Below, piece by piece: positions 24,409 through 33,190 of a DNA stretch of 64,000 nt; within the stretch, counting starts at the first letter, position 1; every line of letters starts with the position of its first letter. The translations under genes were made by a program, and so were the position numbers. Source of the DNA: CBDDDW01 sp965226805 (GTDB lineage Bacteria > Chloroflexota > Dehalococcoidia > Lucifugimonadales > JAGWBF01); NCBI GenBank assembly GCA_965226805.1, contig CBDDDW010000021.1:42266-106265 (forward strand), read 5' to 3'. The notes under the pieces were generated by a model. It worked only from the letters and a program-made list of their open reading frames with translations, was not told the DNA's origin and searched no databases.

Positions 24409-24847
24409 ATGGAAACGTCACCTTTGCTGCCGCCCGAGGGCATGCCGGTGGCCCCAGTCCGTGGGCGGGTGCAGCGAGGTGGCCAAAACCAGGAAGCTGT
24501 GATAACCAGACGGGACCCGTCCGCAAGGCGGATGTCTATTCGCGAACGATCTCAAATCAGGCACCAAAAGGACTTCTTTTTCGAACAGCCATTTTATAAG
24601 TGATTACGCAGAAGCTTGGCAATTGATGTCGTTCAGATTTCCGACTAACATCTAGTCATTCGAATCTCTTCATCGTGCCTTGTTTCCTGGACGTTTAGGA
24701 CTAAATATTTGAGACAGAAGATCTGGAGGCTTACTCGAATTATCAGCTTGACCATGAAGATGACCGGCTAGGGCCAAATTTCGACTGCCCGCTTGTTGCG
24801 GCCATGCTCAAGATCAATAACCTAGTCCGGCAGGTGGACGGGGCAGG
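24409..24847. other. Gap without recognisable gene
   Basis: Between the MBL-rhodanese and the histidine kinase remnant. Short open frames here have no ribosome binding site or family motif. Part of 24600-24780 is more AT-rich than the surroundings. I see no terminator, repeat or RNA gene. Confidence 0.4.
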
Positions 24848-25624
24848 TCAACCACCGCCGAGATACGTAATCGTCCGTGGTTCCACTGGAATCACCACCG
24901 TAAACGTACTGCCCTTGCCGTCTACTCCCTCACTCTCAACGGATATCGTCCCACCGTGCACCTCCACAAGCCTCTTGCTTAACGCCAGCCCCAGACCCGT
25001 CCCCTCCCGAGCCTTCGAATACGATGCATCCACTTGCTCAAAGACCGCGAATACCCGGTCCTGGTCCTCAGGTTTGATTCCTACCCCCGTGTCAGATACG
25101 GAGATCCGGATCGCTGGTACCGTCTCGTCAGACCCCGGTACCCCATTTTGAGCAACCAATGCTTCTACATCTACCTTCCCACCTTCCGCGGTGAACTTGA
25201 CGGCGTTGCTCAGCAGATTGAGCATGATCTGTTTGAGCTTCCCCCTGTCTGCCGTCATGGAGGGGAGTCCTTTCGCATCCTCTGTGTTTACGCTGATGTC
25301 TTTCATATCGGCCATGGGCCTGATGATTTCGTGCGCCTCTTCTAGCAACACCATCACCTCGAACTGTGACAGATACAGCTCCATGCGCCCGGCCTCTATC
25401 TTCGACAGGTCCAGGACGTCGTTGATCAACTCTAGCAGGTGGCGGCCGCTGTTAAGGACGTTGCCCACGTACCTTGACTGGCGCTCGTTTAGCTCGCCGA
25501 AGGTCTGATCCTGGAGGATCTCTGAGAAGCCGATAATGGAGTTGAGAGGTGTGCGCAGCTCGTGGGACATGTTGGCAAGGAATTCCGACTTGGCCTTGGA
25601 GGCTGATTCGGCTTCCTCTTTGGA
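24848..25624 (-). pseudogene. Sensor histidine kinase, catalytic half, 5' end removed by IS3
   Basis: The frame enters from the IS boundary at 25624 and gives about 258 residues. HisKA: ASKAKSEFLANMSHELRTPL with the phosphorylated His. HATPase: N box QIMLNLLSNAVKFT, G1 VSDTGVGIKPEDQDRVF, F box FAVFEQ, G2 GTGLGLALSKRL. The kinase core is complete to its natural stop, but the input domain and start codon are missing; beyond the IS cluster (after 29766) no kinase sequence resumes. Without an upstream start it is presumably silent. No response regulator is adjacent. The A-K-S-EFLANMSHE linker is typical of PAS/GAF-type hybrid or soluble kinases. Confidence 0.85.
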
Positions 25625-25633
25625 TGTTGGGTG

Positions 25634-26135
25634 TCAGCGGTTTTGGACAGTTCTGGGTCCGAGAGATTGGGGTGAAGAAGCTCCTGGTTTGAGGGTTTCT
25701 CTGACCTCCTGATTGTACCGCCTCCGCCGGTCAAAAGTCTCTCGCTGTACCTCCTTCCTCTGGGCTAGAATTGCCTCCAGACGGCCTTCCAGCACGTCAG
25801 CCGGAGTTACAACCCTGAGCGCCTGATGATATCTTCGGTAGTTGTAGAACTCGACGAAGTCCCGGATGGCCGCCTCCAGGTCTTCCACCACCTCGTATGG
25901 CACCTGGTTAATGTCGTCTTTCAGGGTTCGGTGATATCTCTCCAGCTTCCCGTTGGTCTGAGGGTGATAGGGTGCTGCCAGGACGTGGCGAATGCCCACC
26001 ACCCGCATGTACTCGCGGAAGGCCCGCGATACATAACCTGAGCCATTATCTGAGAGGAGCTTGGTCCGATCCTCCAGAGGTACATCAGTCATACCAGTAG
26101 AGTCAACAGCTTCCTGGACCACCTCTATGAGGGAG
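25634..26135 (-). pseudogene. IS3 OrfB (copy 2), C-terminal part
   Basis: Matches intact OrfB from about EVVQEAVDSTGMTD to the natural end PRTVQNR, including the second Asp (SDNGSGYV) and the Glu (TNGKLERYHRTLKDD) of the DDE triad. It is separated from the N-terminal part (27499-28029) by the IS256 insertion, so no full transposase is made. Confidence 0.9.
26128..26135 (+). repeat. 8-bp target duplication of the IS256 element (left)
   Basis: TGAGGGAG here is repeated exactly at 27504-27511 on the other side of the element. Intact IS3 copies have a single TGAGGGAG at this site. An 8-bp duplication is what IS256-family transposases make. Confidence 0.9.
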
Positions 26136-27503
26136 GGTCACGTCCCATAGAGTGGTGTAAGAGTACGTCATCCGGTTGATATTGTCTAGGCCGCTGCCTC
26201 TGCGAGTTCGGCTCTGGGTAGAGCTTCGTTGGAGGTGGTTACCTCCTGTGTCATGTATCGACGGCCGACGGCCCACTCGTCGTGCTGCTCAGCTAGGACG
26301 GCGCCGACCATGCGACGGACAGCTGGGCGGTTAGGGAAGATGCCCACCACATCGGTGCGGCGCCGTATCTCCTTGTTGAGACGCTCCAGGGGGTTGTTGG
26401 ACCAGATCTTCTTCCAGTGGGCGAGTGGGAAGCTGGAGAAGGCCAGGACGTCGGGTCCAGCCTCGTCCAGTCGAGAGGCGACCTGTGGGAACGGGTCCTG
26501 GAGCTGAGCAATCACCCGCTCGAGTTGGGCATGCACTTCCTGAGGGGACGGCTGCTGGTAGATGGTGCGTACCATGGTGGCCACCCAGGGCTGAGCGCTC
26601 CTGGGGACCCGAGTGAGCAGGTTGGTCATGAAGTGGGTGCGGCACCGCTGCCAACTGGCCCCACCGAAGACAGTTGCGATGGCATCCCTGAGTCCCTGAT
26701 GAGCGTCCGATACCACCAGTTCCACCCCGCCGAGGCCCCTGGCGACCAGTGAGCGCAGGAAGGCTAACCAGAAGGCGCCGTCTTCACTGGTACCCACGTC
26801 CATCCCAACGATCTCACGCTTGCCCTCGCTATTGACCGCCGTCGCCACCACCACGCTGACGTTGACTATCCTACCGGCCTCTCTGACCTTCTGGGTTAGT
26901 GCGTCCAGCCACAGGTAGGGATATGATCCGCCGTCCAGCGGCCGACCCAGGAAGCTCTCCACCACCCCGTCCAGCTCCTGGCAGATACGCGACACTTGGC
27001 TCTTTGAGATACCCTCGCACCCAAGAGCCTTGACCAGATCATCCACTCGCCTCGTCGATACACCCTCCACATACGCCTGCTGGATCACCGCCAGCAGAGC
27101 TCGCTCGCTGCGACGCCGTGGCTCCAGCAGGCTCGGAAAGTAGCTCCCCTCCCTCAGCTTGGGTATCTGCAACTCCATGGTCCCTACGCGAGTGTCCCAT
27201 GCTCGAGACCGGTACCCGTTGCGCTGGGTCACCCGCTCAGGGTTGCGTTCTCCATACCCAGCACCGGTCCTCGATGACACATCAGCCTCCATGATCTCCT
27301 CGACCAGCACTCTCAGTGCCTCTCGTAGAAAGTCCACGTCACCGTCGACTCCCCTCTTGCGCATTAGCTCAAGCAGGTCCATCCTTTCCTTGACCACCGT
27401 TGTCCTCCTTTCTCAGGCTCGTCTTTGCCCGCTAAGGATGACGTGGTGGTCTCTCTTCATCCAGACCCTCTACTCTTGTTACACCACTTCCTGGGACTCT
27501 ACT
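26136..27503 (-). mobile_element. IS256-family insertion sequence (1368 bp, complete)
   Basis: Bounded by the 8-bp duplications TGAGGGAG. Its ends form an imperfect inverted repeat: from 26136 inward GG-TCAC-GTCCCATAGAGTGG, and from 27503 inward AGTAGAGTCCCAGGAAGTGG; both continue TGTAA. One transposase gene nearly fills it. It is inserted into orfB of IS3 copy 2. Ends and duplication are intact, so it may still be mobile. Confidence 0.93.
26186..27397 (-). CDS. IS256-family (Mutator-type) transposase
   Basis: 403 residues, full length for the family. The N-terminus reads MDLLELMRKRGVDGDVDFLR then TGAGYGERNPERVTQRNGYR, the usual DNA-binding region. DDE-type catalytic residues sit in YLWLDALTQKVRE (first Asp), ELVVSDAHQGLRDAI (second Asp) and NNPLERLNKEIRRRTDVVGI (Glu), the Mutator signature. 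An AAGGAGGACAACGGTGGTC region precedes the start. The neighbouring genes are fragments of the host IS3 element. The protein appears intact and potentially active. Confidence 0.95.
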   Translation of the reverse strand: MVKERMDLLELMRKRGVDGDVDFLREALRVLVEEIMEADVSSRTGAGYGERNPERVTQRNGYRSRAWDTRVGTMELQIPKLREGSYFPSLLEPRRRSERALLAVIQQAYVEGVSTRRVDDLVKALGCEGISKSQVSRICQELDGVVESFLGRPLDGGSYPYLWLDALTQKVREAGRIVNVSVVVATAVNSEGKREIVGMDVGTSEDGAFWLAFLRSLVARGLGGVELVVSDAHQGLRDAIATVFGGASWQRCRTHFMTNLLTRVPRSAQPWVATMVRTIYQQPSPQEVHAQLERVIAQLQDPFPQVASRLDEAGPDVLAFSSFPLAHWKKIWSNNPLERLNKEIRRRTDVVGIFPNRPAVRRMVGAVLAEQHDEWAVGRRYMTQEVTTSNEALPRAELAEAAA

Positions 27504-27511
27504 TGAGGGAG
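27504..27511 (+). repeat. 8-bp target duplication of the IS256 element (right)
   Basis: Exact partner of TGAGGGAG at 26128-26135; joining the two flanks across one copy restores the intact IS3 sequence. Confidence 0.9.
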
Positions 27512-28029
27512 TTGGCCGTCATGTCCCGTTGCACCTTCCAGGCCAAGATGAACCGGGAGTAGTCGTCCATCACCGTCACGAGGTAGTAGTAGCCCCATCC
27601 CACTACACGGAAGTAGGAGGCATCGGTGGCCCACAGCTGGTGGGGCCCTGTGGTCTTGTGCTGGTACTCTTTGCTCGCTGCCAACTGGTATTCGATCCGT
27701 TTCACCAGACCCTCCCGTCTCAGAATACGATAGACTGTGGAGGCGGAGACCGATAGGCCTCTGTGGTCGGTGAGCGAAGCCGCCAACTGCCGGCTTCGCC
27801 AGGTCGGCATCCCACGGGCTGCCGCCAGCACTACTGCCTCCTCTTCTGGACGCAGGCGATTCCAGGGCCTCTCAGTTCCTTCCGTACCCTCCCAACTACC
27901 CTGCCGGTGCCTCCACCTCCACCAATAATACGTGCTCCTGGAAATGCCAAGCTCCCTGAGTCGCCTGTTCTTCCCTCTACCATGTCGCTCCACCTCAGCC
28001 ACGACCTTCGATTGTTCCACTACGCTCAT
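27512..28029 (-). pseudogene. IS3 OrfB (copy 2), N-terminal part
   Basis: Identical in translation to OrfB of the intact copies from MSVVEQSK to the RDMTANSL region, where the IS256 element interrupts it. It contains the HTH and the first catalytic Asp (WATDASYF) but not the rest of the integrase core. Confidence 0.9.
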
Positions 28030-28227
28030 GCGACGGTGCCGTTGTCGTGTAGGGGCGGCAGAGCTGTTTTTTTGAAGCGGTGCAACTCCAGGGACAACTC
28101 ACCCACCAGCTGCTTCAGTTCTCTGTTCTCCCGCTTGAGCTGCTCTATCTCTTGCCGGGTCGCATCACGCACACTGTCCCGAGTCAACCTCTCCTTCCCA
28201 GCTTCCATGAACCCCTTCGTCCAGGCG
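28026..28227 (-). pseudogene. IS3 OrfA (copy 2), C-terminal part
   Basis: Matches OrfA from AWTKGFMEAGKERLTRD to its end with the A7 tract and the ATGA overlap. The N-terminal HTH part is missing because copy 3 begins at 28228. Confidence 0.9.
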
Positions 28228-28339
28228 TGTAGGGTGTCAGCGCAATTGGACACTATTGAGGCCTAGAAAACCGAAGAGGTTGGGGGTGGTAGAGGCTCCT
28301 TCAGAGGGGTAGATTAACCCTAAGTGAAAGGAGTCATTG

Positions 28340-28741
28340 ATGACCCAGGTAGAGGATCAGGCCAGCCAAGCTGAGGAGCGAAGCCAGGAGACACGAAGCT
28401 TCGTGCGTCAGGTCCGTGCAGCGACCCGCCGTAAGTATACCCCTGAAGAGAAGATCCGCATCGTCTTGGAGGGGTTCAGACGGGAGACTACCGTTAATGA
28501 CCTGTGCCGACGGGAAGGAATCAAACCCCACTCCTACTACGCCTGGACGAAGGGGTTCATGGAAGCTGGGAAGGAGAGGTTGACTCGGGACAGTGTGCGT
28601 GATGCGACCCGGCAAGAGATAGAGCAGCTCAAGCGGGAGAACAGAGAACTGAAGCAGCTGGTGGGTGAGTTGTCCCTGGAGTTGCACCGCTTCAAAAAAA
28701 CAGCTCTGCCGCCCCTACACGACAACGGCACCGTCGCATGA
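28340..28741 (+). CDS. IS3 transposase OrfA (copy 3)
   Basis: 133 residues: HTH_Tnp_1-like domain (KYTPEEKIRIVLEGF, VNDLCRREGIKPHSYYAW) followed by a coiled coil (EIEQLKRENRELKQLVGEL). It binds the IS ends and, when fused to OrfB, forms the active transposase. ATG with AAGGAG 8 nt upstream. Near the end, codons AAA-AAA in the A7 run at 28694-28700 allow a -1 shift: the -1 frame reads NSSAAPTRQRHRR and joins orfB in phase without a stop. Without shifting, OrfA ends at the ATGA overlap. Confidence 0.93.
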   Translation: MTQVEDQASQAEERSQETRSFVRQVRAATRRKYTPEEKIRIVLEGFRRETTVNDLCRREGIKPHSYYAWTKGFMEAGKERLTRDSVRDATRQEIEQLKRENRELKQLVGELSLELHRFKKTALPPLHDNGTVA

Positions 28742-29757
28742 GCGTAGTGGAACAATCGAAGGTCGTGGCTGAGGTGGAGCGACATGGTAGAGGGAAGAAC
28801 AGGCGACTCAGGGAGCTTGGCATTTCCAGGAGCACGTATTATTGGTGGAGGTGGAGGCACCGGCAGGGTAGTTGGGAGGGTACGGAAGGAACTGAGAGGC
28901 CCTGGAATCGCCTGCGTCCAGAAGAGGAGGCAGTAGTGCTGGCGGCAGCCCGTGGGATGCCGACCTGGCGAAGCCGGCAGTTGGCGGCTTCGCTCACCGA
29001 CCACAGAGGCCTATCGGTCTCCGCCTCCACAGTCTATCGTATTCTGAGACGGGAGGGTCTGGTGAAACGGATCGAATACCAGTTGGCAGCGAGCAAAGAG
29101 TACCAGCACAAGACCACAGGGCCCCACCAGCTGTGGGCCACCGATGCCTCCTACTTCCGTGTAGTGGGATGGGGCTACTACTACCTCGTGACGGTGATGG
29201 ACGACTACTCCCGGTTCATCTTGGCCTGGAAGGTGCAACGGGACATGACGGCCAACTCCCTCATAGAGGTGGTCCAGGAAGCTGTTGACTCTACTGGTAT
29301 GACTGATGTACCTCTGGAGGATCGGACCAAGCTCCTCTCAGATAATGGCTCAGGTTATGTATCGCGGGCCTTCCGCGAGTACATGCGGGTGGTGGGCATT
29401 CGCCACGTCCTGGCAGCACCCTATCACCCTCAGACCAACGGGAAGCTGGAGAGATATCACCGAACCCTGAAAGACGACATTAACCAGGTGCCATACGAGG
29501 TGGTGGAAGACCTGGAGGCGGCCATCCGGGACTTCGTCGAGTTCTACAACTACCGAAGATATCATCAGGCGCTCAGGGTTGTAACTCCGGCTGACGTGCT
29601 GGAAGGCCGTCTGGAGGCAATTCTAGCCCAGAGGAAGGAGGTACAGCGAGAGACTTTTGACCGGCGGAGGCGGTACAATCAGGAGGTCAGAGAAACCCTC
29701 AAACCAGGAGCTTCTTCACCCCAATCTCTCGGACCCAGAACTGTCCAAAACCGCTGA
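28738..29757 (+). CDS. IS3 transposase OrfB (copy 3), rve integrase core
   Basis: 339 residues. An N-terminal HTH_21-like segment (GISRSTYYWW, VSASTVYRILRREGLVKR) is followed by the retroviral-type integrase core with Asp in WATDASYF, Asp in LSDNGSGYVS and Glu in NGKLERYHRTLKDD. The C-terminal tail is basic (ETFDRRRRYNQEVRET). Translated either by reinitiation at the ATGA overlap or as an OrfAB fusion. Identical translation to copy 4. All catalytic residues are present, so it may be active. Confidence 0.95.
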   Translation: MSVVEQSKVVAEVERHGRGKNRRLRELGISRSTYYWWRWRHRQGSWEGTEGTERPWNRLRPEEEAVVLAAARGMPTWRSRQLAASLTDHRGLSVSASTVYRILRREGLVKRIEYQLAASKEYQHKTTGPHQLWATDASYFRVVGWGYYYLVTVMDDYSRFILAWKVQRDMTANSLIEVVQEAVDSTGMTDVPLEDRTKLLSDNGSGYVSRAFREYMRVVGIRHVLAAPYHPQTNGKLERYHRTLKDDINQVPYEVVEDLEAAIRDFVEFYNYRRYHQALRVVTPADVLEGRLEAILAQRKEVQRETFDRRRRYNQEVRETLKPGASSPQSLGPRTVQNR

Positions 29758-29874
29758 CACCCAACAGTGTCTACCTACGAATTCCTCATGTGATATCGAA
29801 CTCCCTTTCTACGTTTTATCTGGATCTCTAGGGAGGGGTTGATGGCTAGCGCCCAGTCAACTTCAAGCTAATTT

Positions 29875-29982
29875 AATGTCATTCTGAGCGAAGCGAAGAA
29901 TCTGGGGTGGTCGTGGGTTGCCCCACCCCAGATTCTTCGGTCGCTGCGCTCCCTCAGAAGGACGTGCTGTCGAAATCTCGTT
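29875..29982. repeat. Dispersed palindromic repeat, family B (copy 2)
   Basis: Arms: ATGTCATTCTGAGCGAAGCG with AAGAATCTGGGG on the left, and CCCCAGATTCTTCGGTCGCT with GCGCTCCCTCAGAAGGAC on the right, then CGAAATCTCGTT. It could fold into a long hairpin. It is the only structure I see in the 29767-30077 gap between IS3 copy 3 and the MFS gene. Confidence 0.8.
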
Positions 29983-30077
29983 GACTACCACTAGTACTAC
30001 TTTGTTTGAGCTTGGGACGTTGTTTCCGAGCTGACCCATGGTAGCTGCCTTCAGCGAGGACGCCTACTGGGGTTACT

Positions 30078-31427
30078 CTACTCGAGGTCGGTTTGGGCGG
30101 AGGTCCGTTGAGGCAGTGCTGGGGGCCGAACAAAGAAAACCGAGAGCGCCGCCAGCAGATGGAAGACGGTCAACGCCGCGAGCAGTCCCTTATAGCTCTT
30201 TGTCAGGTCATAAATGACCGGCCCCAAGCTGTGCCCCACGCCCAGCCCAGCTGCCTCGAAGGGGCGTAAGGTCCCGACGAGAGTACCGTAGGACGCACGG
30301 CCAAAGTAGCGAGCCAGGAGTATATATATGAGGGCTTCTGAGGAACCGCTAGATATACCCCATAGCACACCGAAGACATAGGCCGAGAATGCGGAGCTCA
30401 CCGTGAGCAAGAAGAGGACCATTCCCGCGGCAAAGACCATCGCCGCCATCATGCACACCCTGGGGGTCAACTTATTGGCCAGATACGCCCAGCCCAAATG
30501 GGACAGCGCAAGGAAAGTGCTGAGGCTCAAGACGCCGGCGGCCTGGGCTCTGGAGAGATCGGCCTGTTCCTGAAGATACGGCACAATGTTGAAGGCCATC
30601 CCAGAGCTGGCCATGACCGCCATGAGAGCGGCCAGAGCCACCAGCCAGAAGGCCCTGGTGCGTAGCGCCTCACCGGCAGTCCAACTGAACTCTGGGGTCC
30701 CCCCGCCGGCTGGCGTCGTCCGGCCCGCTTCCAGCGAGCTAGAGCCAGGCTGGCTCTCCTGCGAGGCGGCCAGCGTGGCTCCATCGGCCTTCGTCCCGTC
30801 GGGCAGCAGGCCGATGTCCTCGGGGCGGCGGCGCATAACAATCAATATGGGCAGAGTCAGGAGAAGGCTCGCGGTGCCGATGATGCGAAAGGCGGTCCGC
30901 CATCCGTAGGCCGCCGAAATGGCAGAGGTGACCTGGATATTGACGCCGCCACTAATAGGCCGGGCCATGCCAGTCAAAGACAGGGCGATGGCACGCTGAC
31001 GCTGGAAGAAGTTAACCGCCGCAGTACGTGGCACTACTCCAATAAGCAGCGGATGGGTCATGGAACGCCCCAGGATAATGACGAGGTAGAATTGCCAGAT
31101 GGAGCTGACCCCTGCCATGGAGAAGAGAGAGATACCCATGACTATGAGCCCGAAGGACATCAGCCACCGAGGTCCGTAGCGATCGGCCAGCCGTCCGACA
31201 AAGGGGGCCACCAGCCCTGATAGCCAGACTCCGGCGGTGACGGCGAAGCCGATGGTGCTCCGGTTCCACCCTGTATCCTCCAAAATAAAGCCCTGTATCC
31301 CGCCCATGACCAGTCCGCCTAAGGTCACACCAACAAGAGCGGTTAAGGCGGCCATTCCAATAAGAAGCCAGCCATAAAAAAACGGCGTTCTAGGCCGCCA
31401 GTTCAGGACCGTTTCCAGTGTAGTCAC
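30078..31427 (-). CDS. MFS transporter (oxalate/formate antiporter / monocarboxylate type)
   Basis: 449 residues with about twelve membrane helices. First helix FFYGWLLIGMAALTALVGV and loop 2-3 motif FVGRLADRYGPRWLMSFG are MFS hallmarks; a central cytoplasmic loop (about 205-245) separates two six-helix halves. The N-terminal FYGW-G style is common in the OFA and monocarboxylate porter groups, so an organic anion is a plausible substrate. It resides in the cytoplasmic membrane. Transcribed alone; no ribosome binding site stands out at 31427. Substrate unassigned. Confidence 0.88.
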   Translation of the reverse strand: MTTLETVLNWRPRTPFFYGWLLIGMAALTALVGVTLGGLVMGGIQGFILEDTGWNRSTIGFAVTAGVWLSGLVAPFVGRLADRYGPRWLMSFGLIVMGISLFSMAGVSSIWQFYLVIILGRSMTHPLLIGVVPRTAAVNFFQRQRAIALSLTGMARPISGGVNIQVTSAISAAYGWRTAFRIIGTASLLLTLPILIVMRRRPEDIGLLPDGTKADGATLAASQESQPGSSSLEAGRTTPAGGGTPEFSWTAGEALRTRAFWLVALAALMAVMASSGMAFNIVPYLQEQADLSRAQAAGVLSLSTFLALSHLGWAYLANKLTPRVCMMAAMVFAAGMVLFLLTVSSAFSAYVFGVLWGISSGSSEALIYILLARYFGRASYGTLVGTLRPFEAAGLGVGHSLGPVIYDLTKSYKGLLAALTVFHLLAALSVFFVRPPALPQRTSAQTDLE

Positions 31428-31828
31428 CAGGAATTCCCCGTATCAAACCCCTGCCCCAAAAAGAGGCACCATCCTCGACATGAACGAGTGTACTGATGCC
31501 CGCGAGCTCGGTCAATCCTATATCTTAAGCTAGTGGGCAACGTGAATGCCGCAATGCCGCCGAATAGCGTCGGTGGTAACGAAAGAGTAGATTCCCCGTG
31601 ACTCCCCATCGCTGCCTCAGCCGTAGGTTTATCTAAGGTGATTTAGTGCGACCAGACGATGAGAATCGTGGGGTCGGGAACGTACCCGAGTGTTTGACAC
31701 CTCTGGGAGGTAGTGCTAAAATCCCGCCCATAATGGATGCGTCTCTCCATTGGCGCAAACAGGGAAAGATCACGCGGCTATTGACCACGCCTCGTAGGAT
31801 GAAGCCAGCCTACTACCTTAAAGCTCTA

Positions 31829-31898
31829 GGCGACCGATGAAGCAAGGGAGTGCAGAGGGGCGAAGCCCCAGGGGGATGGTCGGAAGGGTTTTTCAGCA
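31829..31898 (-). repeat. Dispersed repeat, family A (copy 3, internally deleted, inverted)
   Basis: Only the two ends of the element remain: GATGAAGCAAGGGAGTGCAG with GGGGCGAAGCCCC, then directly GGGGGATGGTCGGAAGGGTT and TTTCAGCA. The rest of the 31428-31916 gap between the divergent MFS and NHL genes shows no gene or strong promoter. Confidence 0.7.
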
Positions 31899-31916
31899 AT
31901 TTTATGAGGGGGAGGG

Positions 31917-32981
31917 ATGCTTACACAAACAGTAGCTGGACGGACCTATGACTACAGCCACGCGATAGGCCGGGGTTCACCGACAGGCTTGGGGTTTCAG
32001 CGGCCCATCTCTCTGGCGTTTGGTGACGGCGATGTAATTTACGTCGTAAGCCGTGGAGGCGAGGGCGTGACCGGCGCCGAGGGCACGACGGCCGCCTGGA
32101 ACCGGACGGGTTTTGGCGTCCGAGTGAGCAAGGTCACTGTAGGAACGACACCGGGTGACGAAGAGCTTGTGGGAGAATTCGGTAAGTATGGTGACGGCGA
32201 AGGAGAGATCATCTGGCCGACTGGGATCGTCCTCGATAGCCACGGCAACGTTTACGTCACAGACGAGTGGCTGAACCGTGTCTCTACCTTCGACAAGGAC
32301 GGCAACTTCCTGAGATTATGGGGCTCCTCTGGGAACGGTGACGGTGAGCTCGACGGCCCCTCAGGCATCGCCATAGACAAAGAGGATAACCTCCATATAG
32401 TTGACAGTCGCAACCATCGTGTCCAGAAGTTCACCAAGGATGGGAAGTACCTGGCTAAGTGGGGGAAGTTAGGCAGCGGCGATGGTGAATTCGACTCCCC
32501 TTGGGGTATCACGATAGACAAAGATGGGTTCATATACGTGGCCGATCATAAGAACGACAGAGTGCAGAAGTTCACCCTAGAGGGCAATTTCGTGGCCAAG
32601 TTTGGCAGCTCTGGGACTGGTAAAGGCGAATTGAGCCGTCCAGCGGGCGTTGCGGTAGACCCCGATGGCGACGTATATGTATGCGACTGGGCCAACAACC
32701 GTGTCCAGGCGTTTGGACCGGATGGGGGGTTCATCACCAGCTTCATAGGAGACGCACAGGAACTCTCCAAGTGGGGCCGGATGACCATAGACGCGAACCT
32801 GGACGTTCTCAAAGCCCGGCGCAGGGTCTACACCTTTGAGCCCGAATGGAGATTCTCCTTGCCGGTGGCACTTGCCTTTGACACTGAGAAGGAGCGGCTA
32901 GTCGTGGCGGACACCCAGCGACAGCGCCTCCAGCTATACAACAAGGTAAAGGGCTATGCTGACCCTCAGTTTAACCTGTAA
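31917..32981 (+). CDS. NHL-repeat beta-propeller protein (copy 2, intact)
   Basis: 354 residues; ATG immediately after GGGGGAGGG. Five to six blades, e.g. VYVTDEWLNRVSTFDKDGNF, LHIVDSRNHRVQKFTKDGKY, IYVADHKNDRVQKFTLEGNF, VYVCDWANNRVQAFGPDG. It is the intact paralogue of the frameshifted gene at 13261-14309 and shows what that gene's end should be (LQLYNKVKGYADPQFNL). No signal peptide or membrane segment is visible. Function unknown; the pair's presence near amidohydrolase genes hints at a shared role, which is inference only. Confidence 0.9.
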   Translation: MLTQTVAGRTYDYSHAIGRGSPTGLGFQRPISLAFGDGDVIYVVSRGGEGVTGAEGTTAAWNRTGFGVRVSKVTVGTTPGDEELVGEFGKYGDGEGEIIWPTGIVLDSHGNVYVTDEWLNRVSTFDKDGNFLRLWGSSGNGDGELDGPSGIAIDKEDNLHIVDSRNHRVQKFTKDGKYLAKWGKLGSGDGEFDSPWGITIDKDGFIYVADHKNDRVQKFTLEGNFVAKFGSSGTGKGELSRPAGVAVDPDGDVYVCDWANNRVQAFGPDGGFITSFIGDAQELSKWGRMTIDANLDVLKARRRVYTFEPEWRFSLPVALAFDTEKERLVVADTQRQRLQLYNKVKGYADPQFNL

Positions 32982-33081
32982 GCCAGCGAGCGGCCAGCCC
33001 AAGACAGGCGGTTCCGGACCACTGACCCCATGGACTGAATTGACCCGCCACCCATGGAACAGTTACGACGAGTACATGCGC

Positions 33082-33110
33082 TTGACAACAATTTAACCCG
33101 GTAGTATCCT
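33082..33110 (+). promoter_or_regulatory. Sigma-70-type promoter candidate for the 33191 amidohydrolase
   Basis: TTGACA at 33082-33087, a 17-nt spacer, TATCCT at 33105-33110. The predicted start leaves a leader of about 75 bases before the ATG at 33191. Confidence 0.55.
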
Positions 33111-33190
33111 TGCCACGATCTCAAGCGGTATACAAGGGGTTCCCCTCTCGGCTTACAAAGGGGGACCCCAGAAAATGTTCAGGAGGTAAT

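Larger units (their letters stand above)
25625..28227 (-). mobile_element. IS3-family element, copy 2, interrupted by IS256 and lacking its left end
   Basis: The right inverted repeat (TGTTGGGTGTCAGCGG on the plus strand) starts at 25625 against the histidine kinase. orfB and the end of orfA follow in reverse. An IS256-family element occupies 26136-27503. At 28227, inside orfA, copy 2 is cut by the left end of copy 3, and its own first 312 bp are not present anywhere in the window. Shared sequence is identical to copies 3 and 4 as far as I can compare. Confidence 0.92.
28228..29766 (+). mobile_element. IS3-family element, copy 3 (complete, 1539 bp)
   Basis: Left end TGTAGGGTGTCAGCGCAATT, right end (inverted) TGTTGGGTGTCAGCGGTTTT; both also share TTGGACA, and the element has the TG...CA termini of the IS3 family. 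It contains overlapping orfA and orfB with a slippery A7 tract. The left flank (GCG) lies inside IS3 copy 2 and the right flank (GTG) in non-coding DNA; there is no 3-5-bp duplication, so the flanks do not represent a simple insertion. Confidence 0.95.
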
